Below, one piece after another: positions 1 to 12,540 of a stretch of DNA of 64,000 bases. This DNA is from Cryptomeria japonica (lineage: Eukaryota; Streptophyta; Pinopsida; Cupressales; Cupressaceae). Both the position numbers and the translations under genes were made by a program. Location of the stretch: positions 341,360,717 to 341,424,716 of the forward strand of contig NC_081414.1 in NCBI RefSeq assembly GCF_030272615.1. The letters run 5' to 3'. Below the pieces are notes generated by a model. The model was not told the origin of the DNA, ran no database searches, and saw only the letters and a list, made by a program, of their open reading frames with translations. Position 1 is the first letter of the stretch. Each line of letters starts with the position of its first letter.

Positions 1-1938
1 TGTATTGATTATAATTGGTTAGCGTAAGGTTTAATGTATCTCTAAGGTTCTTGTAAGTACCATTCTTTGAAATGCATGATGCTTGTATGCTACACAAGGA
101 TTGTTAAAGTATTCTTGATTTTAAACTCCTTGTTAAATATTTGTAATACAAGTTTTAAGATTATATAGCTACACTTATGTAATTTTCAATTTAGTCTTGG
201 TTTATTTTTTCTATTTTAAATCACATCATGCATGGTAAATAAAAGATTAAATATATCTGATAGCTTGGCTATGAAATTTAAACTTTTTTCCTCACTCAAA
301 ATCAAAGCATCATATTATTTTTTGATCACTTCACATACCAATACAATTCAAATTTTTGAAACCTAAATTCATTCAAACATTGTTATTATTCATCTATTTT
401 TTCAAATTGTGTAGCTTAGTAATCTAGAATTGCCACCATCTTACACATGTCTATAATAGACAAATCTCCATAAAGTTATGTTAGTTTATTTACCAAAATT
501 TTCATGTATGAAGTATGCTCTTTCAACCACACATCCTTTTGGGGTTTAAATGTTATTTTTGAATAGCTACATGCATGACAGTACTATGTGCTTTAAGATG
601 TTCTTAGTTCTTAAGCTTGCAAAGTTGCCTAAATGAAGTTTAGTAACACATATTTGGATTCCGTGTACTTAGAGTTAGTTTTCTACCAAGAATAGTTCTC
701 ATTATTTTATTTCTCCATAATTTTCCTTAAAAATCTTCTAGGATCACCTCACAAGCCTAGCATATAGTAAAGTGAAGAAGATATACCTTTCCTTAGGCAT
801 TAGCCTTGATTTTTCCTCTACTTAAACATGAACATCAACTGAATATACTCAAGGTAACATCCCCAACCTTGATAAATAGGTCTACCCTTTAGTATTGGAG
901 GGAAAACAACTTTAATCATAAACACAATAGTGATATAGACAAAAATTGCAAGTCTATCTAGTCTATAATTCTTGAAAATCTCTACCAACTATTAAATTTG
1001 AATAAAGAAAATAATTTTACTAAGTTCATTTAGCTTAGTTAAGAGGCTTCTCAATATTTGAAGCATTCATGACAACTTTTAACATTAATTAATAAATTAA
1101 TAATATGATAGTCACCTCATCTGAATCCATTCATTCATTTAGATTTATATAACATTTTATTTGAAGTTAATCTTATATCGAAATGAATGTTAGTCCTAAA
1201 AAGTCATTACATCAGGAAGCATTTTACAATAGTAATGTATGGATTATCATATCATAACCATATAAATAATGATAACCAAAACTCTAAACACATATTTAGT
1301 TTTGACTTGTTTTATTTACTTAAAAATATTTTTAATTGTCAAGAGTTATTATATAAAATAATAATAATAATAACTCTTAATCTTAATTAATAATATCCTC
1401 TAGAGTAGTCAATAAGGTTGTGTTCAAATGGTAATGTCATTAGGTTTTCATGTTTAGATCCTTCAAAGTGACATCTTTATAATCTATGTTGACTTGAATT
1501 GACTAAATGAATTATGTGATTTTTAAGTTGAATAAAATAAGTCTGTATATATAAAATTGTTTTTATTATTTAAAGAAAAAAACAAATACAAATTAAGAAT
1601 AATCATTTCTTCAATTTATATCCTCTTATTTGTTAGAAAGATTGTTTGAAAAAAAAGAGTACATCCAATGAAAATTTGTTTAAAAATTTAATATAATTTT
1701 TACGTAGGAAACTTTGTAAATTATAAATATTTTTTTAATTTGACTCGACAAAATTGTTGGGAATTGGAATAGACGATCGGCGTAAGTAGGCAGAAACTAA
1801 TAGCGATTGTTTTATGATCATTTAAGGAGATATATGCCTTGTGAAGAATCTCAAAAGTAAGCTATCATATGTATTATGTCTAAAGCTGCTATTGATTTTC
1901 TTTAACCGCTGAAATGTTTCCTTCTCTCACTGACATAA
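1..1938. other. AT-rich intergenic DNA, no gene recognised
   Basis: No reading frame here resembles a known protein; the longest is a 67-residue low-complexity frame. I looked on the minus strand for the kinase half that should follow the LRR pseudogene ending at about 1939, and saw no kinase-like motif. The sequence is unrelated to the other blocks of the window as far as can be judged by eye. Confidence 0.6.
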
Positions 1939-3360
1939 AATCGTGCCTTCAAACTTATTGTGGCTAAGACGCAACTCTCCGAGATTGGAAGCACTTCATA
2001 GCCCAGGGGGAATCTCACTGCTAAACTGGTTGTTGCTTATATCCAACCGAATCAGATTCTTCGCTTCGCCAATTGCAGATGAAATGGGGCCTTCAAACTT
2101 ATTGTGGCTGATATTCAGATACTCTAGAGATTTGCAATCTTCAAACGACGAAGGCAGACTACCGTTGAAATTATTTGAAGATCCAGAAAAGCCATAGACC
2201 GCTCCTCCTCGACACAGATTCTTTGGCAGAGGACCTTCCAATTCGTTTCCCCTCACTAGAACGAGAACGAGATTGGAGGATGTACCCAAACTCTGGGGTA
2301 ACCATCCACTGAGCCTGTTGCCGAACAGCTTCAAATAACTTAAGTAACGTAGTGTGCCGAGCTGAGCAGGTATCTCTCCGGTAAGTCGATTGTTGAACAG
2401 CTGCAGACAATTCAAATATGTGAGATTGGCGAATCCGTCGGGAATTGTGCCGTGAAGCTGATTGTCACTAAAATCCAAACTGGATAAGCTCTTCAGTTGG
2501 CCAATGTTGGCCGGAATTTGTCCAGACAAATTGTTGTGATAGAGATATAATTCTCTCAAATTCGAGAGAGCCATTAAACTGGTAGGAATAGCACCCGAGA
2601 GATAATTCAACGACAAATCCAACCACTCCAAATGGGTTAAATTGCCAAAGAAAGTCGGAATTCCGCCTTCAAGATTACAGCTATATAGCCATAACTCCTG
2701 CAGGTGCTTTAAATTGCCAAGCTCTGTGGGCACTACACCAGGACTCAGAGGATTACCACCAATCGTGAAGTTCTTCAGAGACTCCAAATTCCCGACAAAT
2801 TTAGGAAATGCCCCGCTCAAACTATTTTCGTGGAAGAAGAGAGCTTCGAGCTTTGGCAACATTCCGAAAGCTGGAGGAATGAAGCCACTGAAATCATTAA
2901 ATGACAAGTTCAACTCTCTCAACTCACTCAATTCAGAGATACGAGAGGGCAGCATACCAGAAAACTTGTTACTCGACAAATCGAGCTTCTGCAAACGCTT
3001 GCATTGCAAGAGAGCAATGGGGAAGGGACCGCTGAAAGCATTATCTTGGAGAGTCAAGGCCGTGAGATTAGAAAGACCGCATATAGCGGAAGTGAGGTTG
3101 CCAGAAATGGAGTCTCCCGTGAGATCAACAGTGGTAACGGTGTTGAAAGTATCATAGGAGATTCCTGTCCAAGCACATGGATTTTTATGAGACTCATTCC
3201 AGTCGCTCAAAGCATTTCGGATGTCCCTCCAATCTCCCTTCTTGATTTTAAGCAGAATTACGCCATCTTGCGATAGGGCAATGCACTGGAGAAGCAAAAG
3301 TAAAAAGGTGAGAATGAAGCAAAAGAAAGCGAGAGCACGAATGTGCATTATTGGTGCCAT
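1939..3360 (-). pseudogene. LRR receptor-kinase ectodomain, truncated (copy A)
   Basis: The open frame gives 454 residues from the ATG at 3358-3360 to a TGA at 1996-1998. A hydrophobic signal peptide covers about residues 8-30. An LRR N-cap follows (NPCAWTGISYD, about 60-70), then roughly fifteen 24-residue plant LRRs (LxxLxLxxNxLSGxIP) to the end. The repeats match the extracellular half of subfamily XI receptor kinases (HAESA/HSL type), which detect secreted peptides at the plasma membrane. After the TGA the same frame continues with clear LRR sequence (SASNLGELRLSHNKFEG) to about 1939, then ends. So the stop is a nonsense change, and the gene is also cut off before the transmembrane and kinase domains. 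The second cysteine of the N-cap is tyrosine (GISYD), as in copy B. A secreted LRR protein is possible, but a broken gene is more likely. Confidence 0.85.
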
Positions 3361-3418
3361 AATATGTTTTAGCCAAAGAAACGCTCTACTTGCAGAAATA
3401 TCAGAAAAGCTCTTTCAG

Positions 3419-3426
3419 ATTTATAA
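3419..3426 (-). promoter_or_regulatory. TATA-like box of LRR copy A
   Basis: The minus strand reads TTATAAAT about 60 bases upstream of the ATG at 3360. The same octamer and its surroundings are kept upstream of copy B at 6814-6821, which shows that the duplication included the promoter. No transcription data are available, so this is a positional inference. Confidence 0.4.
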
Positions 3427-3974
3427 GCCTCGTCAATACATTTTCTTTCTCACTTCCAAAAGATGGTAGAAATATTGGGACTGCCTAGACCGAAATATTC
3501 GGTAACAAACTACCACTGATTAGCCCGTAATAAGGCTGGGCTCCATGGAGGGGCTTCCATAAAAAATAGCAGGATCTGTTGATTTTTTTTGGAAAATTTT
3601 AAAGTTCTATAATAAAAGCAATTAAAAATAATTTATTTTCTTTTAAAATTATTTTTAACTAGAAATTAAATTTAGATGTTTGATAAATGACAATAACATT
3701 CTTAAGCTAGTGGGACAATTTCTAGCTCACCCTTTTTTCACCCACAACTTGAAAAGTAGAGGCTTCTATTTTTTGGGAAAAGATTCCAAATAATCTTACA
3801 ACACAATTTTTTTTAATATATGAGACCACTTCTTCCTTTAAAATAGAATTTAAGCCCACTCAAGGACCCCGCCTAAGAAAATTGTTGTGTACTCATGTTT
3901 GAAATTTGGTAGTCTCCAAAGTTTTTGAAATATTAGACTACATGTTTTCTAAAATTTATTAAATCTTGAAATTT

Positions 3975-3978
<4 letters not shown>

Positions 3979-4054
<76 letters not shown>
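3979..4054. repeat. (AT)38 microsatellite
   Basis: An uninterrupted AT dinucleotide run of 76 bases. The paralogous place in copy B carries a different, tetranucleotide microsatellite (12785-12842). Confidence 0.95.
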
Positions 4055-4062
<8 letters not shown>

Positions 4063-6084
4063 GACATTTTTCTTTTATTTTTAGAATATTTTTAATATGA
4101 TTTTTTTAAATATTTGAAATATAAATTTAGAAATTTATTTAATTGTCACAATAAATTAAAGTTTTTTTGTTTTGTTTTTTCTTATTGTCTTTTTTTTGTT
4201 ATTTTTATTTTCATACTTTTATATAAACACTCTATATTAGTGCAAATTTTCAATTAAGAGATTAAAAAGAAAGAAGAGGTTGATGTTATCACATATAGAT
4301 AGACAAATTTGTTAGAATGTAATTTGTATGAAATGTCACAATTTCCCAAATGTCTTGGTTGTGCTCTTAAATTTGTTTGACCTAAAATGAATATTGTAAA
4401 AATTAAAAAGAAAAATAATAAAGATTTTATATTTGAATTTACGTTTCTTAGAGTGATGAAATTGTATATTTTAAAATTTTCATTCAATACATTTGATGTA
4501 TTTTCTCACAAATCAAATTTAGAATATGTTTCTCAGATAGCCAATACGACTATTTTTTAAACTCTAATTTTTTAGAATTTAAAAATTGTATTTCTTTCCA
4601 AATCTTACTATAGTATGAACTTTGTAGTCATTTGAATTTACTAGAAACATTTTTTTACAAATCCATTTTCCTTTTATTCGAGTAGCTTCAAATTTTCTTG
4701 TGGCTTTTTTCCAAATTCTCAGACTATATTTTCGAGAATTTGAAAGGTAAAATGTATTGTAGGCTTTTTGATAGATGCTCTTTGATAATTTTTTATTTTT
4801 TTTATAATCTATATTTTCTTAAAATATATCTATTTTTTCTTAAAAATATAGTTGTATTTGGAAATCACATATCAATATAGATTCAATATGGCAGAGTTCA
4901 AGATCTAAATCCATTCTTTCAATTGTTCTCATGTCTAATTTTCATTTTTTTCCCTATCTACCTATTTAGCTAGTGACACCTAAATGTTGTGAATGTCACC
5001 TTCATGTGTAGCTTGACCAATATCAATTTAAGAAAATTGGTATCCAATTTTAATCATATATTCTTCACCCTTTCCTATGGTGGGCTCTATTTATTCCACA
5101 TATTGGTTATAAAAATATCTACCATCAACCTAAATGTAGTATTTCCTTCTTTAGAGAGGTGTCATTTGTAAGGTTCCTATCATTCCATCAAATTGTAGAT
5201 CTACAACCTATATATGTCTTCTTTTTTACCAGCTATTTATTTCAACCAAGGAGAGGGAGGAATAGTAGATCCTTTCATAGAATTAGAAGTGGGAGCAATA
5301 GAAATGGAAGAAAGGTAGTTTTGACAACAATTTTGGTCACAATTTTATTTTGTGGTAGAGATGGAGGAGGTCAATTTTATGGCGGCGGTAAATGGTTAAG
5401 AGCATGTAGATGTGGAGAATTGGTATGTGAAATGAAATGGCATTAATCTAAATTTATCAATTGGAATGTTCTAAGAGATTGAAGTCCCTTTTAATTCAAG
5501 TTTCTTTTTGGCTTTGCATCTCCTTGAGCACATGAATTTTTTAAATAAACACTCACTTTGAGATCATATTCACATCCTCCTCTAGAATTATTTGATCTTG
5601 AACTTGTAGAATACACAACAGTAGATTGATATCTTGAAACTTTATTTTAAAGACAAGATAACACATCCTAGAAAACATAAAATAATTTAATACATGATGG
5701 TAAAGAATAATTGAGATAAGATTTAGTAATTCCATCTTAATTTTTTTGAAAAAGATTGAAATTATGTCATTTAAATGAAAACGTTTATAGAGGTGACAAC
5801 ACACAATTAAATTTTTTTTCATAGTCATAATTTTATAATCCAACAATTCATTGTACAACATATAAATTAGAAAATATATCATAAGAATTAGAAATTATTT
5901 TTAAAATTAGAATTCCATATGGATGGCACTCTAAATTAATGCAAACTACATTATGGAGAAATGCCAATAAAATACACTTCAAATGTTATATAATAACAAC
6001 ATAATTACATATTTCAGGAGACCTAACATAATATCACATCATGCTTTTAAAAATAGAGGGGCTCTTAATTTTTTTTTTAAATAA

Positions 6085-6755
6085 CATGTTATACAGTTAT
6101 ACAGCCATAACTCCAGCAGTTGCTTTAAATTGCCAAGTTCTGTGGGCACCACACCAGGACGTAGATGATTACCACCAATCATGAAGTTCTTCAGAGACTC
6201 CAAATTCTCGACAAAAGTAGCGAATACCCTGCTCAAACTATTGTCATGGAAGAAGAGAGCTTCAAGCTTTGACAGCAATCTAGAGGCTGGAGGAATGGAG
6301 CCACTGAAACTATTATTAGCCAAGTTCAAGACTCTCAACTGGCCCAAATCGGAGATACTAGAGGGCAGCGTTTCGGCGAACTGGTTGCCTGACAAATCCA
6401 GCTTGTGCAAACGCTTGCAATGCAAGAAGCCATGGGGGAAGGGATTGTCTTGGAGATTCAAGGCAGTGAGATTAGCAAGGCAGAAGTGAGGTTGCCAGAA
6501 ATGGATGCCCCCGTGAGATCAACAGCGTTAACGGTGTTGAAAGTATCATAGAAAATTCCTGTCCAAGCACATGGATTTTGATGAGAGTCATTCCAGTCGC
6601 TCAAAGCATTTCACTTGTCTCTCCAATCTCCTTTTTCTATCTTAAGCAGGATTAAGCCGTCTTGCGAGAGGGAAGTGCGCTAGAGAAGCAAATGTAAGAA
6701 GGCGAGAATGCAGCAAAAGAAAGTGAGAGCGCGAATGGGCATTATTGGTACCATA
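6085..6755 (-). pseudogene. LRR receptor-kinase 5' fragment (copy B)
   Basis: This is a degraded duplicate of the first half of copy A, starting at an ATG at 6753-6755. Matching parts are the signal peptide, the N-cap (NPCAWTGIFYD, again with tyrosine for the second cysteine) and about six LRRs (for example LHKLDLSGNQF and LEALFFHDNSLS). It is disabled by a TAG after the signal-peptide leucines, a TGA in the N-cap (RDK then stop then NALSDW) and a deletion of about 13 bases just before LANLTALNL. Homology to copy A stops at about 6085, well before the point where copy A ends, and is replaced by sequence matching the far upstream region of A. It cannot encode a receptor. Confidence 0.88.
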
Positions 6756-6872
6756 ATATGTTTTAGCAAAAAAAAATGCTCTATTTGCATAAATGTCATA
6801 AAAGCTCTTTCAGATTTATAAGCCTCGTCAATACCTTTTCTTTCTCATTCCAAAAAAAAAAAATGGTAGAAT

Positions 6873-7828
6873 TAGCACTTGCACCAAAAGAAGGTGCAAT
6901 GGTTAAGCTGATAGTAAAATATATGTTACATTATATATTAAAGGGTGTAAATTAGAGAATGTGAGATCTATGCATTTACTGTTACAATATAAGGAAACAT
7001 TTAATTTATGAGTAGATTATAGTGAATAGATTTGATTTTGATCATTCACATGTCTTTTTTGTTGTTGATGTTCACCTTTCAAAGATGATGTCATGATTTG
7101 ACATTGATTCGTGCAAAAAGAAAATCTTGAGGGTGTTATGTAATGGAAGTTGACTTAAGTGAACAAAATTATCATGAAGATTACTGTCTCTTTTTTTGTA
7201 GTTGATGCTACTTGTTGATGTCTTCTTTGTAGTTGATGTTGGTGTTGACCTCTTGAATATGGCGTGATAAAAAATTAGAGGTCATTTCTATAAAACTAAA
7301 TTTTGAGAGAGGTAGAGGGAGAGATAAAGATAGAGAGTGAGAGACACAGAGAGAGAGGGGGGGGGATGGTAGAGAGAGGTAGAGAGAAAGAGGGAGATAT
7401 AAAGATATGGGAAGAGAGAGAGGGGGGGGAGGGATAGGGAGAGTGCAAAGGAGGGAGAAAGGAAGATAGAGGTAGAGAAAGATATGGATAAAAATAGATA
7501 GAGAGATGACAAAGAGCATAGAAGAGATCGAGTGAAAAAGAGAGACAAAGGAATATAGAGAGATAGCTCAATAGAATTCTCATATATTCGATTTAAAATT
7601 CTTATATTAAATTCAATAATATTATATTTTAGTAAATTAAAATCATTCTAATAAAATCTAGGAAATTTAGTAAAATATAATTGGGTTCATAGAGTCATGA
7701 TAAAAGAATAAGTTTTGTATTTATATTTCAATGTATTAATGTATTATAATAAAATTTGGGAAATTTAATAATCCATATGATTTGATAGATTTAACTCAAT
7801 AAATGCAAGATTCAAAAGAATTCATATA
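6873..7828. other. Non-coding insertion segment between LRR copy B and the LINE
   Basis: This stretch is absent from copy A and has no recognisable gene. It contains the homopurine tract at 7305-7564 and AT-rich DNA. Small minus-strand frames over the purine tract read as Leu/Ser/Pro repeats and are composition artefacts. Confidence 0.5.
7305..7564. repeat. Homopurine (GA-rich) tract
   Basis: About 260 bases almost entirely of A and G on the plus strand, built of irregular GAGA, GGGA and AAGA blocks with two runs of eight or more G. It is not a simple tandem repeat of one unit. Confidence 0.9.
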
Positions 7829-8008
7829 TTTTTTTTAAAATAAAGTTTTTTATAAAGATAAACGGGTTTTACATGGACCCGAAACCAAAAGTTTTACAAA
7901 ACTTGGCCATCAGCCAATAAAACAAAAACCAACAGCAACACAAGGGAACACCCCAGACCGAACACAAAAGCAAAAAGAAACAACAACCAACAAAACATAG
8001 ACAAGCAC

Positions 8009-9565
8009 TCAGTTAAACGAGTGCACCAACTCCTTGTTCTTCTGGATGGTCACCTTGTTGATTGCCTCCAATTCCTCCACAATGAACCTGGAGGTACCCT
8101 TATTGCTGCTCCTACTTCTAGTCCTGGAACTAGGGCTTGTAGTTTTATTGCCACCAACAGCAGAGTCTTCACCACCCAGATCTTTCTTTCTGTTACTGTC
8201 ATCAAGGTCGCTGTCAATAGGATTGGATCTATACTCCGCCACCATGACATTGATGTTTTCCAGCCCCTCCATACTATTATTCATGGCCTCCTTACTAATG
8301 TCAACCATATTCTTAATATTATTCTTGATCTCCTCCATAGACTGCTCAACCTTCTCAATTATTTGCTCATGTTTACATTGCATAACCTCGACATCATGGG
8401 AAAGCTTCTTGGTCATGATCATGAGCTTCTCAGATTTGCTAGGCTTCAATGAATCAGTGAAGATATCAATTATCTCCTTGATTCCCTCTTTGAGGATATC
8501 AATCTCCTTCCCCACTCACTTCCAGTAGTTCTCCTGGCTTCTAGTTGCTTCCATCACCAGATTCATCAAAGAACTATCCTTCTATAAATCACTATCCACA
8601 TCTTTAGGCAGAGTCCCCTATTTCTCCTTCAAGACATTAAAAGGAATATCCAATTTGATTTCCTGGTCCAAGGTCTTGGGAGCATAGTCCTTAGCAACCA
8701 ACTTCTTCGTTTTGGAATAAGGCTTAGTTTTAGAAATCATCTTGCTGGTCGATTTATATTTACTTGCAGCCCGTTTGGGGGGGGTCTTGCTGCTATGGGT
8801 TCCAGGAGTGACCAACATCTCACCCTCTTCAACCGGCTTATAATTAGGGTCAACAAGGGGTTTGACACTCCCACTATCCCCCATATCTGAATCAGAGACA
8901 TCTTGAACATTAGTATCAGGGATTTGGTCTTTCTTAGAGAGAGAGGGCACAACTTCAAGGGCTTTGTCGTAATCCATAATAAGCACAATAAGCTCTTCAT
9001 AGAGGACTAGATTATTGGGATTCTCAGCATGTTTTTCAAGACTATTCTCCAAAGAAGAAACCAAATAGAAACGAATCAAAATAACTTTGCCATGCCTAAA
9101 GTGATTCAAGATGGTAAAATGATAAGAAAAGATACTGGCATATCTTCCATCAAGTGTAATGTACCTCATGATGAACTCAACCATGTTTTCCCAGGGAGCC
9201 ATAAGATCCTTTCTATTGTAGCCACCATCAACCATTTTATTAACTCTTGAACGCTCCTTGTCTTTATAAAAAAAATTGCCATGTCTTCCTCCCCTGTTTT
9301 CTATCTCTGTGAAACCTTCTGCCATTCACAACCAAACCCATAACCGTAGCCACCAGGGTTTCATCCAGCTGATAATCAACACCATAGGCCCTCAAAACCA
9401 CTTTCTTCCACTCGTTGACAAATGTTTCCATGAGTAGAGGAGAAGGACCATGGAGTCTTTCTAAGAAGGGAACCATTCCCCCATCAACAATTTCCTACCA
9501 AACTTCCTTATTTTTCTTCCATTTATCAAAAGTGGATGGTCCTTGTCTATTCTTGTCCCCACCCA
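8009..9565 (-). pseudogene. ORF downstream of the LINE RNase H, unknown function
   Basis: A coding-like frame starts at an ATG near 9565 (MGGDKNRQGPSTFDKWKK) and runs to a stop at about 8009, around 510 residues if its breaks are ignored. Visible parts: an N-terminal globular segment (MVPFLERLHGPSPLL, YGVDYQLDETLVATVMGL, ITLDGRYASIFSYHF); a mixed acidic and lysine/serine-rich linker around 8880-8640; and a long heptad-rich, probably coiled-coil C-terminal part (8515-8200) ending in a Ser/Arg-rich stretch. Breaks are a stop near 9497, a frame change near 9320 and stops at about 8617-8516. The first segment reminds me of uncharacterised TE-associated plant proteins, but I assign no function. 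It lies where a LINE 3' UTR would be expected, before the A-rich tail. Confidence 0.6.
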
Positions 9566-9661
9566 TAATGGTCTGGGTCATCAAATAGAAACAAGAAATG
9601 AGCCACAACAGACAAGTCTCCAAATAGAAGCAAGATAGGGGCCACACAATAAAAAAAAAAT

Positions 9662-12540
9662 CTAAGCGCAAGGGAAGTTTCTAGATCTTCGAATAGGGAA
9701 ATTGAAAGGATACCATTTCCCCAACAACTTAATCAAGATGTGATTTTTATTCATTGGTTACCACAAGTGGATGGTATCATCATAAGCTAGGTCACACAAG
9801 GTTTTTGGGAAAGAGTCCCAATTGCTCCACCATTTTACCACCACGTAGCCCACCGCCATATTGGCCAATAAATCCACCGCTTTATTGCCTTCTCAAAAAA
9901 TGTGAGAAATTTTGAATTCATCCAACTCTTTAATCATATCACAACAATCTTTGATCAAGTTGGCGATAGTCCAACTAGGATTCATACACCCTTTCAAACA
10001 ATTGATAATGTTGAGTGAGTCAGATTCCAGCTAGACCTTTCTAAACCCTTCTCTTTTAGCCATGTGTAACCCAAAATGGGCAGCGCTGGCCTCCACAAAA
10101 TGGTTAGACTAGGTGTCTAGAGGGAGCACCACTGTAGAAACCAGCAGACCCATCTAATTCCTATCCACTCCCCCACACATATTTGGCCCAGGATTACCTT
10201 TAGTTGCCTCATCCACATTGATTTTGATCCATCCCATGGGGGGGGATGCCATAGAACATTTTGTCTGCAGTATTTAGTTTTGTGCACATGAATGGATATA
10301 TTCCAGCCAATTTGCCACCATTTGATAGTATCCCACTCCTCCTGGAGAGTAGGGAGGGGATGGTCATTCCTTCTACTCGGGCAAGAGTGAATATAAAATC
10401 CTCCTTGATGGCATTTCTGATTCTAATAGCCACTACAAGTGCAGGAGATTCCAAATCTCTAAAAACTCTACTGTTTCTTTATTTCCAAATACCCCAAGCA
10501 ATATGAGGAAGAGACATGTTCCAAAGCACTCCCAAAGCTTGATTATTAAAAGGGAACTTCTATTCAAACCACATACTTTGAATAGAATTAGGGAAGACCC
10601 AATTAGTGTTCCAGATATCAAGGAAAAAACTCCAGATATCCACGGCAAAAGAGCAGTGCAACAACAAATGACCAGCATTTTCCTCCACTTCTTTGCATAG
10701 GAAGCATCTATTAATAGGGAGACCTCGTTTACAAAGGTTGTCAATGGTAGAGATCTTACCCTGCATGAAAAGCCCAAAAAAGATGTTTATTTTTGGAATT
10801 AAAAGCTTATTCCAAATACCAGCCCAGAAGGGGGAGGGAGAAAAATTTCTGGAGATGAACTTGTAGGCTTCAATAACCTTGAATTTCCCTGAAGAGGAGA
10901 AATTCCAAAACACTTCATCCTCCACATGGGATCGAGGGATATGAATACAGATTAACTAGGGTTGCAAAGGTATCAAAATAATTTCCACAAATTTGAGATC
11001 TAACCAGGCTCCATCTCTAATATAATCAGTCACCCAGGAGCCAATTTTTCTGAGACATAATTCTTTGAAAGGAGGTGCCCAAACAGAATCCAAAAGGGGG
11101 CCATCACCAATCCACCACTCCTCCCAAAATCTGATTTTAGTACCATTCCCCAACACCCATCTACAACCATGCAAAATAATATTGGTGGAACTAAAGAAAT
11201 TGCTCCATAAATTAGAGACAGGGTTGCGAAGGTCATAAGATTCCAGCATGTTTTGGATACCTTGGATGTGGTATTTATTCTTGAAAATGTCAATCCATTC
11301 ATTATTCTCTTTAAGACATCTCCACAGTTGTTTGGCCATCAAGGCTTTATTGAAATCTCTCATATTTATAAAGTCCAGCCCCCCCATGGACTTGGGAAGG
11401 CAAAATTGTTTCCAAGCCACAAGATGCAACCTATTCTTAATTTCAGTCCCAATCCACAATTTTTCTTATGGAATTCTTTCCAATCTATTAGCAATTTTGG
11501 GGGAAATTTTGAATAAACTCATAGCATATACCGGGAGACTCTAAAGCGTGGCTTTGAGAAGCTGGAGCTTGCCATCTTGGCTTAACAAAGCACCTTTCCA
11601 CCCAGGTAGCTTATTCTAGAATCTATCAATAAGATTCGACCAGAAGGAATCAGGGGTTGGGCCATGACAGAGGGGCAGACCTAAGTAAGAGTCGGGAAGA
11701 ACCCCAACTTTACATCCAAGAATCATGGCAATCTTCATTTTGCTAGGCTCCGGGGTGTTAAAGAGAAAAATTGAGCTTTTAGCCAGGCTAATTTTTTATC
11801 CAGTGCCTTGCTCATAAGTATCCAAAGTCTTTTTTAAGTTCTTAGCTTCTTTAACAGAACTTTCCCCCATCAACAAAGTATCATCCACAAATTACTAGTG
11901 GGAGTAGGTAGAGGCCTGAGAAGAGGGTCATAAGCCCAAAAGATTACCTTTTCTAACTTTCTTTTGGATAATTTTACAGAGTGCTTCACTCATCAGAATG
12001 AAGAGGAAAGGAGATAAAGGATCCCCCTGTCGAATGCCCCTTGACGCAGAGAAGAAACCAGAGGCAACACCATTGATCAAGACAAAAAATTTGGGAGTGG
12101 ACACACATTGATCAATAATCTGGATGAAGTTATTTCCAAATCCAAACGCCCTAGGAATCCTAAGAAGAAAACTCCAATTGACTCTATCAAAAGCTTTCAA
12201 CAGATCCAATTTCAGAGAAAAACCCAGTTTTTAATTAATAGATAAGGAGTGAATGTTCTCATGCACCACAATAACGGAATCCAGAATCTACCTCCGAGGA
12301 ACAAAACCATTCTGGTGTTTTGAAATTAAGGAGAGGAGGTGATTCTTAAGCCTGAGCACTAGGATCTTGGTAAAAATTTTATAGATAGAATTGCAAAGAC
12401 TAATAGGTCTAAAATCCTAAAAAAAGAATAGGCATCAGGTTTCTTGAGAATGAGGACAAGGAAGGTGGCATTCAACTCCTTCAAAAGAGAGCGGGACCCA
12501 AAAAACTCTTGCACAATGTTGACCACATCAGAGCTTAAGA
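9662..12540 (-). pseudogene. LINE ORF2: reverse transcriptase, zf-RVT, RNase H
   Basis: Reading right to left, DFRPISLCNSIYKI (about 12400) and DLLKAFDRVNWSFL with GIRQGDPLSPFLF (12209-11928) are reverse-transcriptase blocks. The catalytic motif reads FVDDT at 11877-11891 in place of the usual YADD. After the thumb region (LWIGTEIKNRLHLVAWK, 11460) comes the cysteine/histidine zf-RVT domain (FWNFSSSGKFKV to CFLCKEVEENAGHLLLHC, 10925-10650). A LINE-type RNase H is at about 10220-9840, with all four acidic positions visible: INVDEATKGNPGP, VEASAAHFGL, LESDSLNII and GNKAVDLLAN. At least six in-frame stops and frame changes make it inactive. Confidence 0.85.

Larger units (their letters stand above)
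3361..6084. other. Upstream region of LRR copy A, non-coding
   Basis: No supported gene. From about 3450 to 6060 this region aligns with copy B (12562-14068, then 21053-23400 after removing insertions), and its later part (from about 5230) also aligns with copy C (54323 onward). It is the unoccupied reference: a single CTATT at about 5233 marks where Copia-1 inserted in B, and the interval near 5330 lacks the solo LTR. The stretch around 5690-5880 is kept in C but deleted in B near 23218. The right end (about 6060-6085) joins LRR copy B and is the tandem-duplication junction. Confidence 0.65.

Noticed and set aside
1385-1530. Possible SINE with tRNA-like boxes
   Set aside because: The words that resemble an A box and a B box are weak, there is no tail or target duplication, and no second copy was seen.
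6880-6925. tRNA-like stretch GGTGCAATGGTTAAGCTG
   Set aside because: Only a partial A-box resemblance; no cloverleaf, B box or terminal stem can be drawn.
7208-7583. Overlapping minus-strand frames rich in Leu, Ser and Pro
   Set aside because: They are translations of the homopurine tract in three frames; no start context or family resemblance.
8021-8528. Plus-strand frames of 143 and 164 residues
   Set aside because: Antisense shadows of the minus-strand coiled-coil ORF, which has better heptad structure and lies with the LINE on that strand.
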